From assembly GCF_008000935.1 (NCBI RefSeq), contig NZ_CP042831.1, positions 558,001 to 622,000 of the forward strand: a stretch of DNA of 64,000 nt, written 5' to 3'. The translations under genes were made by a program, and so were the position numbers. Under the pieces are notes generated by a model, which did not search any database, was not told the origin of the DNA, and worked only from the letters and a program-made list of their open reading frames with translations. Numbering within the stretch: the stretch's first letter is position 1; every line of letters starts with the position of its first letter. Below, piece by piece: positions 1-7,623 of the stretch. Source of the stretch: Flavobacterium alkalisoli. Lineage in GTDB: Bacteria > Bacteroidota > Bacteroidia > Flavobacteriales > Flavobacteriaceae.

Positions 1-287
1 TGGCGCTGTTTTATTACCGTTATTCTACCTGGAAAGGAAAAACCATACACCTGGAAGATCTTATCGTAAAAGAAAATCATCGCGGTACGGGTGCCGGAAG
101 TGCGCTTTATAAAGAAGTTATAAAGTTTGCCAAACAGGAAGGCGTTCGCCGTGTGGAATGGGCGGTTTTAAACTGGAACCAGCATGCCATCGATTTTTAT
201 GAACGATCCGGAGCAACAGTTTTTCAGGACTGGCTAACAGTGCAGATGGACGAAGAAGGAATTACAAAGTTTACACTTAATTTATGA
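1..287 (+). CDS. GNAT-family N-acetyltransferase, C-terminal part (5' end outside window)
   Basis: The frame is open from the window edge and stops with TGA at 285-287. The visible ~94 residues contain the acetyl-CoA binding region of the GNAT fold: a V.E.hRG.G.G..L motif (RGTGAGSALY) followed by a beta strand (RRVEWAVLNWN) and the AIDFYERSGA motif common to the GNAT C-terminus. Family knowledge says it transfers an acetyl group from acetyl-CoA to an amine; the substrate cannot be read from this fragment. Its stop overlaps the start of the aspartokinase gene by four bases (ATGA), so the two are probably translationally coupled. Confidence 0.85.
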   Translation, partial: ALFYYRYSTWKGKTIHLEDLIVKENHRGTGAGSALYKEVIKFAKQEGVRRVEWAVLNWNQHAIDFYERSGATVFQDWLTVQMDEEGITKFTLNL

Positions 288-1543
288 GAGTATTTAAATT
301 TGGAGGTGCGTCGGTAAAAGATGCTGACGGCATTAAAAATGTATATGATGTTTTGCAGAAAGTAGGGCATGAAGATGTGCTTGTTGTTATTTCTGCCATG
401 GGTAAAACCACTAACGCCATGGAGGTTGTTGTCAGGAACTATTTTGACAAGTCGGCCGAACTGAAGGCATCTATTCAGGAAGTGAAGAAGTATCATAACC
501 AAATACTTCTAGACCTTTTTGACGACGAAAACCATGCGGTTTTTACTGCTGTGAATACTCTTTTTAAAGATCTTGAATATTTTCTTGAGCATAATAAGTC
601 GCCTAACTACAACTTTGTTTACGATCAGGTTGTTAGTATGGGAGAGATTATCTCTACTACCATAGTAAGCCACTTCTTTAACCACAGCGGACTTAAAAAC
701 CAGTGGGTAGATGTAAGGGAGCTTATTAAAACCGACAACACCTATCGTGACGCGGTTGTTGACTGGGAACAGACACAACAAAACATTAAAAAAGGAATTA
801 AAAAGAAAACGCTTAACATTACTCAGGGTTTCTTAGGGTCTGACGAAAACAGCTTTACAACCACACTGGGAAGGGAAGGATCTGACTACAGTGCCGCTAT
901 ATTTGCTTACTGCCTTAATGCAGAAAGCGTAACGATATGGAAAGACGTTCCGGGTGTACTTAATGCCGACCCAAGGTATTTTGAAAACACTACCCTGCTC
1001 AATCAGATTTCATACCGTGAGGCTATTGAGCTGGCATTTTACGGAGCTTCGGTTATTCACCCTAAAACACTGCAACCGTTACAAAAAAAGGAAATCCCTC
1101 TTTATGTAAAATCGTTTATCAACCCGTTATTACCGGGAACAAGCGTAAGCAAAGGCGCTGATTTAGAGCCGCAAACATCGTGCTTTATCGTTAAGAAAGA
1201 TCAGCTGCTTATATCGCTGTCTTCTCTTGATTTCTCTTTTATTATGGAAGAAAACATCAGTGAGATTTTCAGCCTGCTGCATAAATACAAAATGAAAGTG
1301 CACCTTATCCAGAACTCTGCCATCAGTTTCTCTGTATGTGTAGACGACAAGTTTGGCAACTTTAACGAGCTTAAAACAATTCTTTCTAAGAAATTTAAAG
1401 TGACTTACAATGATGACGTATCATTATATACCATCCGTCACTTTAACGACAAATCGGCCGATGCAGTTACTAAAAACAGAGAAGTTTTAGTAAGACAGCT
1501 AAGCCGCGAAACATTACAAATCGTTACAAAAGAACTTAAGTAA
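284..1543 (+). CDS. Aspartate kinase
   Basis: A 419-residue aspartokinase that phosphorylates L-aspartate, the first step toward lysine, threonine and methionine. Visible marks are the N-terminal KFGGASV motif (residues 5-11), the nucleotide-binding GREGSDYSAA segment near residue 200, the VWKDVPGVLNADPR region, and a C-terminal ACT-type regulatory part from about residue 300. It is monofunctional: no homoserine dehydrogenase domain is attached. The ATG overlaps the preceding acetyltransferase stop (ATGA). A strong hairpin terminator follows directly. Lysine or threonine feedback is typical of the family but cannot be read here. Confidence 0.93.
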   Translation: MRVFKFGGASVKDADGIKNVYDVLQKVGHEDVLVVISAMGKTTNAMEVVVRNYFDKSAELKASIQEVKKYHNQILLDLFDDENHAVFTAVNTLFKDLEYFLEHNKSPNYNFVYDQVVSMGEIISTTIVSHFFNHSGLKNQWVDVRELIKTDNTYRDAVVDWEQTQQNIKKGIKKKTLNITQGFLGSDENSFTTTLGREGSDYSAAIFAYCLNAESVTIWKDVPGVLNADPRYFENTTLLNQISYREAIELAFYGASVIHPKTLQPLQKKEIPLYVKSFINPLLPGTSVSKGADLEPQTSCFIVKKDQLLISLSSLDFSFIMEENISEIFSLLHKYKMKVHLIQNSAISFSVCVDDKFGNFNELKTILSKKFKVTYNDDVSLYTIRHFNDKSADAVTKNREVLVRQLSRETLQIVTKELK

Positions 1544-1548
1544 TATAA

Positions 1549-1574
1549 AAAGCCCCTTTTCAGGGGCTTTTTTA
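1549..1574. terminator. Bidirectional hairpin terminator between aspartokinase and mscS-like gene
   Basis: AGCCCCTTTTCAGGGGCT stem followed by a T-run on the plus strand and preceded by an A-run, so it can serve both convergent genes. Confidence 0.85.
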
Positions 1575-2642
1575 TTCATCATTATTAGTATCTACTCCTT
1601 TAGGCTCTTCTTTTAGTGCTATACGGGTTCTCGGGAGGCTGTCCGGATAATTTTTCTGTATAAATTCAATAAGCTTTTCCCTGACATATACCCTCAAATC
1701 CCAGGAAATGGAGGAATCTTTAGAACTCATAAGCGCCCTTATTTCCATTACCCTTTCGCGGGCATCGGTAACCTGAAGCACATTTACCTGTCCGTCCCAT
1801 AAATCAGAACCTTCCAACAGCCTTGTTAGTTCTGTTCGTAACTTATCTACTTCCACCTGAAAATCGGTATAAATAAATACAGTCCCTAATATCTCTGCCG
1901 AGTTCCGTGTCCAGTTCTGGAAGGGTTTTTCTATAAAATAAGGCGTGGGCACCACCAGCCTGCGTTTATCCCAAATCTTTACTACCACATAGGTTAAGGT
2001 AATCTCCTCTATCCTGCCCCATTCGCCTTCTACAATAACCACATCGTCCAGCCTTATGGGTTGGGTAATCGCTATCTGAATACCCGCCAATAATGTCCCT
2101 AATGCTTTTTGTGCCGAAAAACCAATAATGATACCTGCTATACCTGCCGAGGTCAGGAAACTCACCCCTATAGACCGTATGCTTTCAAAGCTCATAAGTG
2201 CCACTCCTATGGCACATACAATAATAAGAAAGACCACCACCCTTTCCAGTATGGAGAATTGTGTATATACCCGGCGAGCGGTAAGATTATCCGACACCGA
2301 GATGTCATACTTCTTTACAAAGCTTGCCTTAAGCACTTTCACAAAAATTATTAGGAACCACGTAACACTTAGTATAAACAATAGTGTCCCGATATGCGCT
2401 ATTGCCTTAGAGGCTTTCTCGTTAAAAACATCACTGGCTACGCCTATTCGCAGGGCAAGCGCAGCTATAAAAAGAACCAGCGGAATTTTTATGCGATGGG
2501 CAAAATTTACAGGAAGTATGTTTTTAGGGTTTTTACCTACCTTTTTTAGTACATAAAAAACTATAGTAAAGACAATTACCAAACCTACTACACTTATTGC
2601 AATAAATTTTATGAGGTTAGTGTCAAGATTAGAAAAATTCAT
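1572..2642 (-). CDS. MscS-family mechanosensitive ion channel
   Basis: A 356-residue small-conductance mechanosensitive channel. Several hydrophobic segments occupy residues ~10-175. The pore helix follows (SFLTSAGIAGIIIGFSAQKA, Gly/Ala-rich), then the Sm-like beta domain (GIQIAITQPIRLDDVV, VEGEWGRIEEITLTYV, RRLVVPTPYF), which is the MscS hallmark. The tail beyond residue ~330 is short and charged. Family role: relieves hypo-osmotic stress by opening under membrane tension in the inner membrane. It is transcribed alone and converges on aspartokinase. The family call is secure; the gating properties are unknown. Confidence 0.9.
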   Translation of the reverse strand: MNFSNLDTNLIKFIAISVVGLVIVFTIVFYVLKKVGKNPKNILPVNFAHRIKIPLVLFIAALALRIGVASDVFNEKASKAIAHIGTLLFILSVTWFLIIFVKVLKASFVKKYDISVSDNLTARRVYTQFSILERVVVFLIIVCAIGVALMSFESIRSIGVSFLTSAGIAGIIIGFSAQKALGTLLAGIQIAITQPIRLDDVVIVEGEWGRIEEITLTYVVVKIWDKRRLVVPTPYFIEKPFQNWTRNSAEILGTVFIYTDFQVEVDKLRTELTRLLEGSDLWDGQVNVLQVTDARERVMEIRALMSSKDSSISWDLRVYVREKLIEFIQKNYPDSLPRTRIALKEEPKGVDTNNDE

Positions 2643-2737
2643 TGGGCGTGTATTTTTAAAAGTTGACGGATAAAGTTAGAAAAACAAGCAGGCTTATAGA
2701 ATCTATTAAAGATTATATTAACATAATTATCTGAAAA

Positions 2738-2768
2738 ACAAAAGCCAACACATAAAATGTTGGCTTTG
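2738..2768 (-). terminator. Terminator of the TetR-thiolase-FabF-SDR operon
   Basis: On the minus strand an AAAGCCAACA...TGTTGGCTTT stem is followed by a T-rich stretch. It lies just past the SDR stop codon. Confidence 0.75.
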
Positions 2769-2791
2769 CACAATTAAATATTCAGAAAGCT

Positions 2792-3529
2792 TTAAGCCAC
2801 CGTATTCATAACTTTTAGAGCCTCAGCCGGATTGGCAAGGCTTAATTGATAAACATCTTCTGTTTGCCCGGTACGTATCTCATACCTGTTTCCTGCAATG
2901 GCATCCAGCACATCCTCTGCCACTACTGACGGAGCAATGCCATTCTCTCCCCCTATCTCTTTAGAAAGTTCAGTGTTCACTAGAGGAGGCATCAGCTCAA
3001 ACACCTTAACTGAAGTTCCTGTTAAGGCCAAACGCAATGATGTTGTATACGAATGAAGCGCGGCTTTTGAGGCCGCATAAGTTGGCAGGTGTTGTGTTGG
3101 AACATAAGCTACTACCGAAGATACATTAAGTACAGCCGCCTCATTTTGTTCTTTTAGCAATGGCAGAAGTTTATCGGTAAGTCGAAGTACCGAAAAGTAA
3201 TTGGTTGTCATTTCGTCCACCGCTATATCATACGACCTTGATTCCGCCAGGTTATGTATAAGTGCCCTACCTGCATTATTGATAAGGATATTCAGCTCAG
3301 GGAATTCTGCTTTTATCCTTTCGGTAAGAGCATCCACATCAGCTGCACTGGTAACATCAAACTGTATTGCGGTTACATTGCCTAATTCTGCTTTTGCTTT
3401 TTCAAGCCTTGCTGCATCTCTTCCTGTAATTATCACCTTGTTGCCCTGCTGTACAAACTGTCTTGCAATTTCAAAACCTATACCGGCACTCCCGCCGGTT
3501 ATTAAAATGGTATTTCCTGTTGTTTTCAT
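2792..3529 (-). CDS. Short-chain dehydrogenase/reductase (DltE-like SDR)
   Basis: A 245-residue classical SDR, an NAD(P)-dependent oxidoreductase. The cofactor motif TGGSAGIG is at residues 11-18, NNAG at 84-87, the catalytic serine at 137/138, and the Y-x-x-x-K pair at Tyr151 and Lys155. The overall sequence resembles the DltE/YvaG subgroup, whose substrates are poorly known. It is the last gene of the leftward TetR-thiolase-hotdog-FabF operon, 25 bp behind the synthase, and is followed by a terminator. From context it may reduce a beta-keto acyl intermediate made by its neighbours; this is inference. Confidence 0.85.
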   Translation of the reverse strand: MKTTGNTILITGGSAGIGFEIARQFVQQGNKVIITGRDAARLEKAKAELGNVTAIQFDVTSAADVDALTERIKAEFPELNILINNAGRALIHNLAESRSYDIAVDEMTTNYFSVLRLTDKLLPLLKEQNEAAVLNVSSVVAYVPTQHLPTYAASKAALHSYTTSLRLALTGTSVKVFELMPPLVNTELSKEIGGENGIAPSVVAEDVLDAIAGNRYEIRTGQTEDVYQLSLANPAEALKVMNTVA

Positions 3530-3554
3530 ATATAAAAGTATTTGGGATTATTAA

Positions 3555-4799
3555 TTAAACTTTCTTAAAAATGGTACTGGCTGTATGCCCTCCAAAGCCA
3601 AAAGTGTTGTTAAGTACATAATTCACTTTGGTTTTTACGGCCTGCTGTGTAATTATATTGAGCCCCGAAGGGATTGCACTGTCAATGTTTTGTGTATTGA
3701 TTGTAGGAGGGATAATATTATTTTGTATAGCCAGTACACTTATAATACTTTCTATGGCGCCGGCAGCACCCAGTAAATGCCCCGTCATGGATTTTGTGGC
3801 ACTTATAGCCGGAGTATGATTACCAAAAAGCGTTTTAACCGCTACAAGCTCACTTATATCTCCTAACGGAGTAGATGTAGCATGGGTATTGATATAGTCT
3901 ATCTTATCGGGTGTAAGCCCTGCATCATTAAGGGCTTTTTGCATACCCAGCAATGCACCTATACCATCGGCAGGGGTAGCTGTTAAATGATAAGCGTCTG
4001 CAGCCATACCGCCCCCGGTAAGTTCTGCATATATTTTTGCACCACGGCTAACAGCATGTTCCCATTCCTCCAATATAAGGGCGCCTGCACCTTCTCCGGC
4101 AACAAACCCATCTCTGTTTGCATCAAAAGGCCTTGAGGCTCCCTGTGGATCATCATTTCGTTTTGAAAGTGCCTGAGAAGCATTAAAACCACCAATAGAA
4201 GCAGGAGTTATAGCTGCTTCACTACCTCCCGCTATCATAATGTTTGCCCTGCCCAGCCTAATGGCATCATAAGCAGCAATTAGCGCCGTGTTTGATGAGG
4301 CACAGGCAGAAACCGTAGCATAATTAGGTCCGTGTAAACCATTACGTATAGAGATAACCCCTGCTGCAATATCCACAATCATCTTAGGGATAAAAAACGG
4401 ATTGAAACGCGGGGTACCATCTCCTTTATGAAACTCATCCAGCTGCTCCTCAAACGTACCTATACCGCCGTTACCCGAAGCCCAAATAACACCTACATCA
4501 AATCGCTGTTCCTGTGTCATTGTTCCGAAATCCAAGCCTGCATCCTGTATTGCTTCATCAGTGGCAGCTATGGCATATTGGGTAAAAAGATCGTATTTCT
4601 TTATCTCCTTGCGCTCTAAATAATCTTCCGGGCTAAAACTCTTAACCTCACAGGCAAACTGCGTTTTAAACTTAGAGGCATCAAACTTTGTTATAGGTCC
4701 CGCACCACTTTTACCCGCTATTATATTCTGCCAGAACTCTTCTACCGAATTACCCAACGGGGTAATGGCACCAAGTCCTGTTATGGCTACTTTTTTCAT
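3555..4799 (-). CDS. Beta-ketoacyl-[ACP] synthase II-like (FabF-like) enzyme
   Basis: A 414-residue thiolase-fold condensing enzyme with an intact Cys-His-His triad: Cys166 (TVSACASSN), His306 (NTHATSTPLGD) and His341 (KSMTGHLLGAAGA), with Lys336. Family reaction: decarboxylative condensation of malonyl-ACP with an acyl chain. This copy sits in a TetR-controlled operon with a thiolase and a hotdog thioesterase rather than beside acpP, fabG or other housekeeping fatty-acid genes. It may therefore be a second, conditional KAS II used for a special acyl product; that role is inference. It is 4 bp from the thioesterase gene upstream. Confidence 0.88.
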   Translation of the reverse strand: MKKVAITGLGAITPLGNSVEEFWQNIIAGKSGAGPITKFDASKFKTQFACEVKSFSPEDYLERKEIKKYDLFTQYAIAATDEAIQDAGLDFGTMTQEQRFDVGVIWASGNGGIGTFEEQLDEFHKGDGTPRFNPFFIPKMIVDIAAGVISIRNGLHGPNYATVSACASSNTALIAAYDAIRLGRANIMIAGGSEAAITPASIGGFNASQALSKRNDDPQGASRPFDANRDGFVAGEGAGALILEEWEHAVSRGAKIYAELTGGGMAADAYHLTATPADGIGALLGMQKALNDAGLTPDKIDYINTHATSTPLGDISELVAVKTLFGNHTPAISATKSMTGHLLGAAGAIESIISVLAIQNNIIPPTINTQNIDSAIPSGLNIITQQAVKTKVNYVLNNTFGFGGHTASTIFKKV

Positions 4800-4803
4800 A
4801 CAC

Positions 4804-5235
4804 TTATTTTATTTCGGTTTTTATCAGATTGGTATAGCCTCTTGCTATGAGCTTGGTATGGTCTTCATTCCATATCTCACACTGTGCATTTACAATCTGC
4901 TTTCCTTTTTTTATCACTGTTGATGTCGCTGTAATAATATCCCCTTCTCGAGCCGAAGCAAAATAGTCTACAGCCAGATTTACAGTTATATGATAATAGG
5001 GTTCGCCCATACTTATAAAAGTTGCCCCTATGGCATCATCTATCATAGCTGCCGTTACCCCACCATGGAGTATCCCGAACGGATTGGTCATTTCTTTTCT
5101 TACCGTATACTGAAAAGTGAGACTTTCAGGCTGCACAGCTACCATAACCGGATTTAACCAATTCATAAAAGCCGATGGCGAGTTCTCTACTGTTTTACCT
5201 AAAAACTGTTTCAGGAATTCTGATGCCTTTTCCAT
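4804..5235 (-). CDS. PaaI-like hotdog-fold thioesterase
   Basis: About 143 residues from the ATG reading MEKASEF, one base past the thiolase stop. An in-frame ATG at 5253 would overlap the thiolase and is also possible. The hotdog signature GILHGGVTAAMIDDAIG is present, with the catalytic acid region just after it, followed by TVNLAVDYFASAREGD typical of PaaI-type acyl-CoA thioesterases. Family reaction: hydrolysis of acyl-CoA or aryl-CoA thioesters. Its place between a thiolase and a FabF-like synthase suggests it releases or edits the acyl product of that pathway, which is inference. Confidence 0.85.
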   Translation of the reverse strand: MEKASEFLKQFLGKTVENSPSAFMNWLNPVMVAVQPESLTFQYTVRKEMTNPFGILHGGVTAAMIDDAIGATFISMGEPYYHITVNLAVDYFASAREGDIITATSTVIKKGKQIVNAQCEIWNEDHTKLIARGYTNLIKTEIK

Positions 5236-5236
5236 A

Positions 5237-6400
5237 TTACTGTAAATTTTCAATTACTAATGCAGAAGCTCCTCCGCCTCCGTTACAAATTGCAGCAACA
5301 CCATATTTACCGCCTTCCTGTTTAAGTACCGATAAAAGCGTTACCACTATCCTTGCTCCCGATGCCCCTATAGGGTGTCCCATAGCCACACCACCTCCAT
5401 AAACATTTATCTTATCCATATCTATATCCAGAATTTTACTGTTTGCCAGTATTACTGCAGCATAGGCTTCATTAATTTCATAATAATCAATATCCTCTTT
5501 GGTAAGTCCTGCCTGCTCTAACGCTTTAGGAATAGCTATTGCCGGCGATGTGGTAAACCATTCGGGTGCCTGGGCAGCATCTGCATAACCTTTAATCTTT
5601 GCCAGTGGTTTCAGGTTATACTCCTTTACCATTTCTTCAGAAACTAATAATAAGGCAGCAGCTCCGTCATTAAGGTTACTGGCATTAGCAGCTGTAATAG
5701 TACCTCCTTCTTCAAAAACAGGTTTTAGTTTGGCTACCTTTTCCGGAATAAGTTTATAAACATCCTCGTCTGCCGAAATTGTCGTTCCATTAACCGTAAC
5801 CGGGATTATTTCCTTATTAAACTTACCCTGACTAAATGCTGTTGCGGCCTTTTCATAAGACTGTAAGGCATAAGCATCCTGATTTTCCCTTGACAGATGG
5901 TATTCCCTGGCACAAATCTCTGCCGCGTTCCCCATGTGAAAGCCATTGTAAACATCGGTCAGGCCATCTTTTAATAAACCGTCTATAACTTCCGTATTAC
6001 CAAGTTTGGTGCTCTTGCGCTGGGTTATATAGTGGGGTACATTACTCATGCTTTCCATTCCTCCTGCCACAACCGAATTATCAGCCCCCAACTGTATTTG
6101 TTGGGCTCCTGTGATAACAGCCTTTAGCCCCGAAGCACATACCTTGTTTATCGTTGTGGCATCTGCCTCAACCGGCAGTCCGGCAAATACTGCCGCCTGC
6201 CTTGCGGGAGACTGACCTAAATTTGCCGATAGCACATTTCCCATATACACAGAGTCTACCTTGTCTTTTGGAAACTCTATTTCATTCATTATACCCTCAA
6301 TGGCAATTTTACCTAACTCCGTTGCGGTAAAACCCGAAAGGCTACCTAAAAACCCGCCTATTGGGGTTCTTTTTGCAGCCACTATAAATACATCTCTCAT
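5237..6400 (-). CDS. Acetyl-CoA C-acyltransferase (thiolase)
   Basis: A 387-residue thiolase with all three catalytic residues: nucleophile Cys88 (INKVCASGLKA), His342 (VAMGHPIGASGAR) and Cys372 (AICNGGGGAS). It either condenses two acetyl-CoA or cleaves 3-ketoacyl-CoA; sequence alone does not settle the direction. It is the first enzyme gene after the TetR regulator. The 49-bp gap between them holds a perfect ATACCAATCGGTAT palindrome identical to the one in the tetR promoter, so it is probably repressed by that regulator. Confidence 0.92.
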   Translation of the reverse strand: MRDVFIVAAKRTPIGGFLGSLSGFTATELGKIAIEGIMNEIEFPKDKVDSVYMGNVLSANLGQSPARQAAVFAGLPVEADATTINKVCASGLKAVITGAQQIQLGADNSVVAGGMESMSNVPHYITQRKSTKLGNTEVIDGLLKDGLTDVYNGFHMGNAAEICAREYHLSRENQDAYALQSYEKAATAFSQGKFNKEIIPVTVNGTTISADEDVYKLIPEKVAKLKPVFEEGGTITAANASNLNDGAAALLLVSEEMVKEYNLKPLAKIKGYADAAQAPEWFTTSPAIAIPKALEQAGLTKEDIDYYEINEAYAAVILANSKILDIDMDKINVYGGGVAMGHPIGASGARIVVTLLSVLKQEGGKYGVAAICNGGGGASALVIENLQ

Positions 6401-6417
6401 AATCTTATTTTAATTTT

Positions 6418-6431
6418 ATACCAATCGGTAT
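6418..6431. promoter_or_regulatory. TetR-type operator before the thiolase gene
   Basis: ATACCAATCGGTAT: inverted arms ATACC/GGTAT with a 4-bp spacer, identical base for base to the site at 7070-7083. It lies 18 bp upstream of the thiolase ATG, inside the gap after tetR. Confidence 0.75.
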
Positions 6432-6449
6432 ATTTTAGGATAAAAAAAT

Positions 6450-7043
6450 TTATATCGCTAGTTCATCAATTATTTTTTTGGCATGATCCATCGCTGCATT
6501 AAGCGTATTTGTTTTGCCGGTAACCTTAACCAGCATAACGCCTCCTTCTATAAGTGCCACAAGTACCCACCCAAAAGCAGTTGCATCAACATCAGGTTTA
6601 ATAATACCGCTTTTTTTACCGTCGTTTATTACCTTAACAATACTGTCGTGCCATTTTCTTATGGCAGTAACTACATTATCACGCAGGTCTACATGTGTAT
6701 CATCTACTTCTGTTGCCGAATTAAGCACAGGACATCCCCAACGCAATACAGGGTTCTCTGTAAAGTCTGAAAAAACACTAATATATATTTTTAGTTTTTT
6801 AATCGGGTCGGGCTCATTATCCCTTTTCTTCTTTATCCATTTAGACAGCAATCCGAAATTATAATTAAAGGCAGCAATAGCCACTTCGTCCTTATTTTTA
6901 AAGTTACCGTATATGCTTCCTTTGGTTAATCCGGTAGCCTCAGTAATATCAGAAAGAGAAGTTCCGGCATATCCCTTCCTGTTAAAAATAGGTGCCGTTT
7001 TTTCAATTATAAACTGTCTTGTCTTTTCTGCTTTAGTCATCAT
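6450..7043 (-). CDS. TetR/AcrR-family transcriptional regulator
   Basis: A 197-residue regulator with the TetR N-terminal helix-turn-helix (IFNRKGYAGTSLSDITEATGL...KGSIYGNFKNKDEV, about residues 15-55) and a helical ligand domain. The C-terminal half resembles the YcdC/NemR-like subgroup. It heads the leftward operon with thiolase, thioesterase, FabF-like synthase and SDR. A palindrome sits inside the 19-bp spacer of its own promoter and again before the thiolase, so autorepression plus operon repression is expected. The inducer is likely an acyl-CoA or related compound, by analogy only. Confidence 0.9.
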   Translation of the reverse strand: MMTKAEKTRQFIIEKTAPIFNRKGYAGTSLSDITEATGLTKGSIYGNFKNKDEVAIAAFNYNFGLLSKWIKKKRDNEPDPIKKLKIYISVFSDFTENPVLRWGCPVLNSATEVDDTHVDLRDNVVTAIRKWHDSIVKVINDGKKSGIIKPDVDATAFGWVLVALIEGGVMLVKVTGKTNTLNAAMDHAKKIIDELAI

Positions 7044-7062
7044 TAGTGTAAAATCTACAATA

Positions 7063-7093
7063 CAAAATTATACCAATCGGTATTATTTACAAA
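7063..7093 (-). promoter_or_regulatory. tetR promoter (Bacteroidota type)
   Basis: Minus-strand TTTG (7090-7093), 19-bp spacer, TAATTTTG (7063-7070), a full match to the Bacteroidota -33/-7 consensus, 20 bp before the tetR ATG. The operator 7070-7083 fills most of the spacer. Confidence 0.7.
7070..7083. promoter_or_regulatory. TetR-type operator in the tetR promoter
   Basis: Second identical ATACCAATCGGTAT palindrome. It sits between the -33 and -7 boxes of the tetR promoter, where bound repressor would block RNA polymerase. Confidence 0.8.
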
Positions 7094-7218
7094 ATATTTT
7101 TACATCTTTTTTAATAAATGTGATAACAGCCAATCTACTTTTATTTCGTAAATTGCATAGTACATCAGTCTTTTGATGGAAAAATATTTAAAATGAAATA
7201 ACCTTAAATTTCAGAATT

Positions 7219-7533
7219 ATGCAAATACAGATAAACACAAACAACCATGTTGAAGGACATGAAAGAATGGAAACTTACTTTAGAGAAGTAATTACCAACT
7301 CCCTTAAACGTTTTGAAGACAAAGTAACCCGAATAGAAGTTCATGTAGGCGACGAGAACAGCCACAAGTCTGGCGATGCCGATAAAAAATGTACTATTGA
7401 AGCACGTATTGCCGGAATGCAGCCAGTCGCTGCCACCAACCATGCTAACACTATTGAAAAAGCAATAGACGGTGCATTAGACAAAATCAAGAAACTGTTA
7501 GACACAACCTTTGATAAAATGAAAGCGCATTAA
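7219..7533 (+). CDS. hpf: Ribosome hibernation-promoting factor (HPF/RaiA family), short form
   Basis: A 104-residue protein of the HPF/YfiA family, which binds the 30S decoding region and inactivates ribosomes in stationary phase. It shows the beta-alpha-beta-beta-beta-alpha pattern: MQIQINTNNHV, a helix with RMETYFREVITNSLKRFED, strands with VTRIEVHVGDEN and CTIEARIAG, then NTIEKAIDGALDKIKKLLDTTFDKMKAH. It lacks the C-terminal dimerisation domain of long HPF, so it is the short type. It is transcribed alone and followed by a hairpin terminator. Confidence 0.85.
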   Translation: MQIQINTNNHVEGHERMETYFREVITNSLKRFEDKVTRIEVHVGDENSHKSGDADKKCTIEARIAGMQPVAATNHANTIEKAIDGALDKIKKLLDTTFDKMKAH

Positions 7534-7555
7534 AAATAATGCTCAATGAATAAAA

Positions 7556-7586
7556 AAAGCCGCTCAGTAACTGAAGCGGCTTTTTA
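7556..7586 (+). terminator. Terminator after hpf
   Basis: GCCGCT...AGCGGC stem with a T-run on the plus strand and an A-run on the other side; it probably also serves the convergent gene ending at 7624. Confidence 0.8.
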
Positions 7587-7623
7587 ATTAAGTATATAAA
7601 TAAGTATATAAAGTATAGTAATT

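Noticed and set aside
2128..2556. 142-codon plus-strand frame
   Set aside because: Antisense to the MscS channel gene, whose pore and Sm-like motifs cover the region.
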